The notes beneath the pieces were generated by a model, which saw only the letters and a program-made list of their open reading frames with translations, was not told the origin of the DNA and did no database searches. DNA of 8,155 nt from Chloroflexota bacterium (GTDB lineage Bacteria > Chloroflexota > Anaerolineae > Aggregatilineales > Phototrophicaceae): assembly GCA_003242205.1 (NCBI GenBank), contig QGUR01000208.1:1-8155 (forward strand), written 5' to 3'. The first letter of the stretch is position 1, and every line of letters begins with the position of its first letter. The position numbers were made by a program, and so were the translations under genes. Below are positions 6,141 to 8,155 of the stretch, piece after piece.

Positions 6141-6170
6141 CAGAAGGTACTTAGTTAGGGGAGGTGCTCA

Positions 6171-6704
6171 ATGATCTACGAGGATCTCTTGCTAGCGATA
6201 CTGCGCGTCGTGATCGGTGTGCTGTTTGCTGCTCACGGCGCTCAAAAGCTGTTCGGATGGTTTGGCGGCCCGGGGTTTGACGGCCATACCAAGGCGATTG
6301 CCTCGCTAGGGCTCCGGCCTGCATCGCTCTGGGCGTTCCTATCCGCAGTAGGTGAGTCTCTTGGCGGTGTGTTGCTGGCGCTGGGCCTGCTGACTCCGGT
6401 TGCATCGGCTGTCCTCATCGGCGTGATGCTGGTGGCGATCCTGCGGGTGCACTGGGACAAGGGCCTCTGGAATGCGAACGGCGGGTATGAGTACAACCTG
6501 GTTCTGCTGATCACCTCGTTCGTGCTCGGCGCTCTTGGGCCCAATGCGTATGCCCTTGATCAGCACATCAGCTTGCCGTGGCCGCATCAGACGGTCTATC
6601 TGGTGAGCCTGGTTGTCAGCATCGTGTTGGCCCTGCTCGCTGTTGTCACGGCACGTCCAACGGCCCACACAACGGGTTCGGAGCAGCAGCGCGCAACCGC
6701 CTGA
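6171..6704 (+). CDS. DoxX family membrane protein
   Basis: This 177-residue integral membrane protein has the DoxX hallmarks: LRVVIGVLFAAHGAQKLFGW (11-30) with the family HGxQKLFG motif, a short FGGPG turn, then GESLGGVLLALGLLTPVASA (61-80). Hydrophobic segments lie at about 6-26, 52-73, 77-92, 108-122 and 142-160, so four or five passes. The C-terminus is a polar tail (TARPTAHTTGSEQQ). Family members include the DoxD-like subunit of thiosulfate:quinone oxidoreductase and the DoxX/MhqP/YqjF-type proteins linked to redox or thiol stress. No DoxA or oxidoreductase partner is next to it, so its reaction is not known here. ATG 6171 has the strong site GGGGAGG 6 bases upstream. A small membrane protein gene follows 40 bases later in the same transcript. 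The family is certain and the function is open. Confidence 0.93.
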   Translation: MIYEDLLLAILRVVIGVLFAAHGAQKLFGWFGGPGFDGHTKAIASLGLRPASLWAFLSAVGESLGGVLLALGLLTPVASAVLIGVMLVAILRVHWDKGLWNANGGYEYNLVLLITSFVLGALGPNAYALDQHISLPWPHQTVYLVSLVVSIVLALLAVVTARPTAHTTGSEQQRATA

Positions 6705-6721
6705 TCAGGAAATTGCTGATC
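6703..6721 (+). other. Small hairpin between doxX and the next gene
   Basis: GATCAG (6703-6708) and CTGATC (6716-6721) pair perfectly around a 7-base loop, starting inside the doxX stop codon. There is no T-run, so it is not a terminator. It might stabilise or mark a processing site in the two-gene message, or be chance. Confidence 0.25.
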
Positions 6722-6744
6722 TTATGACGGAAGGAGGCTAGACA

Positions 6745-6912
6745 ATGCACACGGGCAACCTGCGCTCATCCAGTGTGCTCGGTGTCTTGGTAGCCTCGGT
6801 GTTACTCCTGTTGACGTGGCCTGTCATTACCGCAATGGCTGTGACAGCTATTCCGGTGCTCGTCTTTGTTCTGGGGGGCATGGCCCTGCTGCTGAATTTC
6901 ATTCATCTCTAG
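6745..6912 (+). CDS. Small two-helix membrane protein, unknown function
   Basis: This is a 55-residue frame beginning MHTGNLRSSS. It has two hydrophobic stretches, about 11-25 (VLGVLVASVLLLLTW) and 30-50 (AMAVTAIPVLVFVLGGMALL), with P26 and P37 near the turn, and ends NFIHL. A very strong ribosome site, AAGGAGG at 6731-6737, lies 7 bases before ATG 6745, which is the best argument that it is real. It sits 40 bases after doxX and before the terminator at 6986, so it is probably cotranscribed and may partner DoxX in the membrane. I do not recognise a family. Its codon choices are like those of doxX. Confidence 0.75.
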   Translation: MHTGNLRSSSVLGVLVASVLLLLTWPVITAMAVTAIPVLVFVLGGMALLLNFIHL

Positions 6913-6985
6913 CAGTAAGGGCCAATGCCCGACCCTGAAGCTCAAACAAGAGGCAACCGAACTACCAAATTCGACATCATAAGCC

Positions 6986-7014
6986 AAAGCCCGATCTAGC
7001 CGATCGGGCTTTTT
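6986..7014 (+). terminator. Intrinsic terminator of the doxX operon
   Basis: AAAGCCCGATC (6986-6996) pairs perfectly with GATCGGGCTTT (7002-7012) over 11 bp around the five-base loop TAGCC. A run of five T ends at 7014. It is 73 bases after the stop of the 55-residue gene. The A-rich 5' arm could give partial activity in the other direction. Confidence 0.92.
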
Positions 7015-7070
7015 GTGTGGCCGTGCGCGTTGTCGAATTTTCACGTCAACGTTGAATCGAAGCGGGAAAC

Positions 7071-7098
7071 AAAAACGGCGCTTGTAAGCGCCGTTTTT
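7071..7098. terminator. Bidirectional intrinsic terminator beside tRNA-Arg
   Basis: AAAAACGGCGCTT (7071-7083) and AAGCGCCGTTTTT (7086-7098) form a GC-rich stem with A and T tracts on both sides. It therefore works on either strand. On the minus strand it begins 3 bases after the tRNA 3' end and is the natural terminator of that gene. On the plus strand it backs up the terminator at 6986-7014. Confidence 0.92.
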
Positions 7099-7101
7099 CT
7101 A

Positions 7102-7173
7102 TGCCCCTGACAGGACTCGAACCTGTGCTTCTACCTCCGGAGGGTAGCGCTCTATCCGCTGAGCTACAGGGGC
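7102..7173 (-). tRNA. tRNA-Arg, anticodon CCG
   Basis: The minus strand folds as a complete cloverleaf of 72 bases. The acceptor stem is GCCCCTG/CAGGGGC and the D arm is GCTC-AGCGGATA-GAGC. The anticodon stem is CTACC/GGTAG with loop CTCCGGA, giving anticodon CCG, which reads CGG (Arg). A short variable loop AAGC follows, then the T arm ACAGG-TTCGAGT-CCTGT and discriminator A. The 3' CCA is not encoded and must be added after transcription. Confidence 0.97.
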
Positions 7174-7183
7174 GAACAACTTA

Positions 7184-7212
7184 AGTTTAGCAGAAATGAC
7201 TTTCACTCACAA
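7184..7212 (-). promoter_or_regulatory. Promoter of tRNA-Arg
   Basis: On the minus strand TTGTGA (7212-7207) and TAAACT (7189-7184) are exactly 17 bases apart. The -10 ends 10 bases before the tRNA 5' end. It lies within the gap after the lipoprotein stop, so the tRNA can be transcribed on its own. I see no terminator between the two genes, so read-through from the lipoprotein gene is also possible. Confidence 0.6.
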
Positions 7213-7237
7213 GTGGAAATCAGACGCAGCCGATGCC

Positions 7238-7900
7238 TCAGCTTGCTTCCGGCACGATGCTGAACGTCATGGGCTGGCCCAGCGCGAAGCCGTCGGCATA
7301 CAACTGCGCCGCCCACGAACCGGGAGTGAACTCGACCATGCTCGGCTCGATATAGAACCACAGGCAGATACGGCTGGCGTTGCTTTGCGTTGTGAACGAT
7401 TCCTGATGGCGGGGCTGGCCCTCGTACAACCAGGTGATGCTGAGCGGCGTACCGCTTTGAATGTTGAAGGCCTGAAAAGTCGCGTATATGCGCGGGGTGC
7501 TTGGCGTGAACTCGATCTCCGGCGCGACAATGCAACCGTCTGACTCGTTGACTGCGGTCGCCATGCCGGTTTTGACAAACCAGCGTTCGCCCTGATTGAT
7601 CGGTTCGGGCGTCGCCGCGCCGGAAAAGGCTGCGATCACCTGCCGGGTTGGCGGCACAACTGCCCGCACGGTGCCCAGCAGCGCGGCGTTGATGGCGTTC
7701 TGGTTGGCGACATGAGTCTGCGCGGCCACCGCAGTTCCTGCGATTCGCAGCGCGTCGGCCTCGGTCGTCGCCCGGAGCGCTGTCGCTTCAAGGATATAGC
7801 CATCGCGTTCGGCGCGGAGCGTCGCTTCCATGTCGGCGCTGGAGATTGAGCTACAGGCTGCCAGAAACGCAGCCACGACTGCCATAATCGCGGCCTTCAA
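7238..7900 (-). CDS. Putative lipoprotein with helical stalk and beta-rich C-terminal domain
   Basis: This is a 220-residue exported protein. MKAAIMAVVAAFLAAC (1-16) is a lipoprotein signal with lipobox LAAC, so cleavage would leave lipidated C16. Residues about 22-83 are Ala/Glu/Arg-rich and strongly helical (ADMEATLRAERDGYILEATA and the run after it), like a stalk or coiled coil. A TPEP linker at 97-100 follows. Residues about 125-216 alternate hydrophobic strands with aromatic residues (ITWLYEGQP, ICLWFYIEP, GSWAAQLYADG, TFSIV), fitting an Ig-like beta sandwich that may use C123 and C179 as a disulfide. I do not recognise a named family. The start is TTG 7900: it supplies the positive K2 a signal needs and has GTGAGG upstream. 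ATG 7885 has the better-spaced GAAGG but would give a signal without a positive charge. It is the only gene before tRNA-Arg on this strand. Confidence 0.75.
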   Translation of the reverse strand: MKAAIMAVVAAFLAACSSISSADMEATLRAERDGYILEATALRATTEADALRIAGTAVAAQTHVANQNAINAALLGTVRAVVPPTRQVIAAFSGAATPEPINQGERWFVKTGMATAVNESDGCIVAPEIEFTPSTPRIYATFQAFNIQSGTPLSITWLYEGQPRHQESFTTQSNASRICLWFYIEPSMVEFTPGSWAAQLYADGFALGQPMTFSIVPEAS

Positions 7901-7950
7901 TGGTCCTCACTCTCATAACTGTTGCCAATGTAACCGTTGGGTCGTGAAAA

Positions 7951-7959
7951 AGTATACCA
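7951..7959 (-). promoter_or_regulatory. Extended -10 promoter for the lipoprotein gene
   Basis: The minus strand reads TGGTATACT, a TG-n plus TATACT extended -10 box, which does not need a good -35. Transcription would start near 7944, giving a leader of about 44 bases before TTG 7900. Confidence 0.5.
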
Positions 7960-8054
7960 GCAAGATGACCGAACCCGGACGTTTCGTTTGATGGCGTTTC
8001 ACGCTGTTTCAGTTGCTGGTCTGGCAATGCAGCGTGGTGCAATCGTGGCGCTCA

Positions 8055-8063
8055 TGCTACACT
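8055..8063 (+). promoter_or_regulatory. Extended -10 promoter for the right-edge gene
   Basis: TGCTACACT has the TG-n plus TACACT pattern of an extended -10. Transcription would begin near 8070, about 20 bases before the TTG start at 8091. It is divergent from the lipoprotein promoter about 100 bases away, and the two may share regulation. Confidence 0.4.
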
Positions 8064-8090
8064 CATTCGTCTGTCGCATGAGGGAAGGGC

Positions 8091-8155
8091 TTGAGACGAA
8101 CCTGGTTTCTGATCTTCATTTTGTTGCTGGTGACGGTCGCCAGCCCGTTCAACCA
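8091..8155 (+). CDS. Start of an exported protein (signal peptide only), cut by window edge
   Basis: Twenty-one codons are visible from TTG 8091. They read MRRTWFLIFILLLVTVAS, then PFN: two arginines followed by a hydrophobic core and a small-residue end, a typical signal peptide or signal anchor. AGGGA at 8081-8085 is 5 bases upstream, inside a longer purine run. A second open frame from ATG 8078 has no ribosome site and reads as ordinary soluble sequence, so it is less likely. The product cannot be told from this fragment. Confidence 0.55.
   Translation, partial: MRRTWFLIFILLLVTVASPFN

Larger units (their letters stand above)
5735..6170. other. Intergenic region between the divergent LuxR and doxX genes
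   Basis: About 440 bases lie between the two divergently read genes. The half near LuxR has GC content similar to the cluster and contains a 12-bp palindrome and a promoter-like pair with an inverted repeat in its spacer. The last ~130 bases are AT-rich and carry the doxX promoter and ribosome site. Open frames here (5791-5913, 5929-6018 and 5871-6158, all plus) lack ribosome sites and recognisable protein features, so I do not call a gene. Confidence 0.6.

Noticed and set aside
5871..6158. Plus-strand open frame of 95 codons before doxX
   Set aside because: It starts inside the inverted repeat of a promoter-like element, has no ribosome site, and its composition is unlike its neighbours.
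7981..8010. Three GTTTC words in the divergent promoter region
   Set aside because: They are only five bases long with unequal spacing (15 and 10), and could easily be chance.

Overview
The window looks like a stretch of chromosome from a GC-rich environmental bacterium. The protein styles fit a Chloroflexota (Anaerolineae-like) genome: Ala/Arg-rich glycosyltransferases, a lipoprotein with an Ala-rich helical stalk, and a DoxX protein. This placement is inference, since no 16S rRNA or other marker is present. Nothing points to phage, plasmid, insertion sequence or CRISPR.

Left two thirds (1-5722, all on the minus strand, read from right to left): a compact surface-glycan cluster. In transcription order it holds a LuxR-type HTH regulator with a shortened, receiver-like N-terminus (5722-5159); a membrane-anchored clan-A glycoside hydrolase (5095-3923); a membrane-anchored family-3 solute-binding protein overlapping it by 25 bases (3947-3150); two GT-B glycosyltransferases 2 bases apart (3054-1951 and 1948-731); and a GT9 heptosyltransferase-type glycosyltransferase (738 to beyond base 1) that begins inside the end of the gene before it. 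The hydrolase and the first glycosyltransferase each have a TATA-type -10 box only 6-7 bases before the start codon, so both may be leaderless. The set suggests synthesis, trimming and sensing of an exopolysaccharide or surface polysaccharide. No permease, polymerase or flippase is in view, so the pathway is incomplete here.

Middle (5723-6170): a long divergent intergenic region with a perfect palindrome upstream of the LuxR gene and, on the plus strand, a promoter-like pair whose 17-base spacer is filled by another perfect inverted repeat. No convincing gene lies between it and doxX.

Right third: a plus-strand pair of membrane protein genes, DoxX (6171-6704) and a 55-residue two-helix protein (6745-6912), closed by a strong intrinsic terminator (6986-7014). 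A second, two-sided terminator (7071-7098) ends the minus-strand tRNA-Arg(CCG) gene (7102-7173), which has its own promoter. Upstream of the tRNA is a minus-strand lipoprotein gene (7238-7900). Beyond it, a divergent promoter region leads to the start of a plus-strand exported protein cut off by the window edge.
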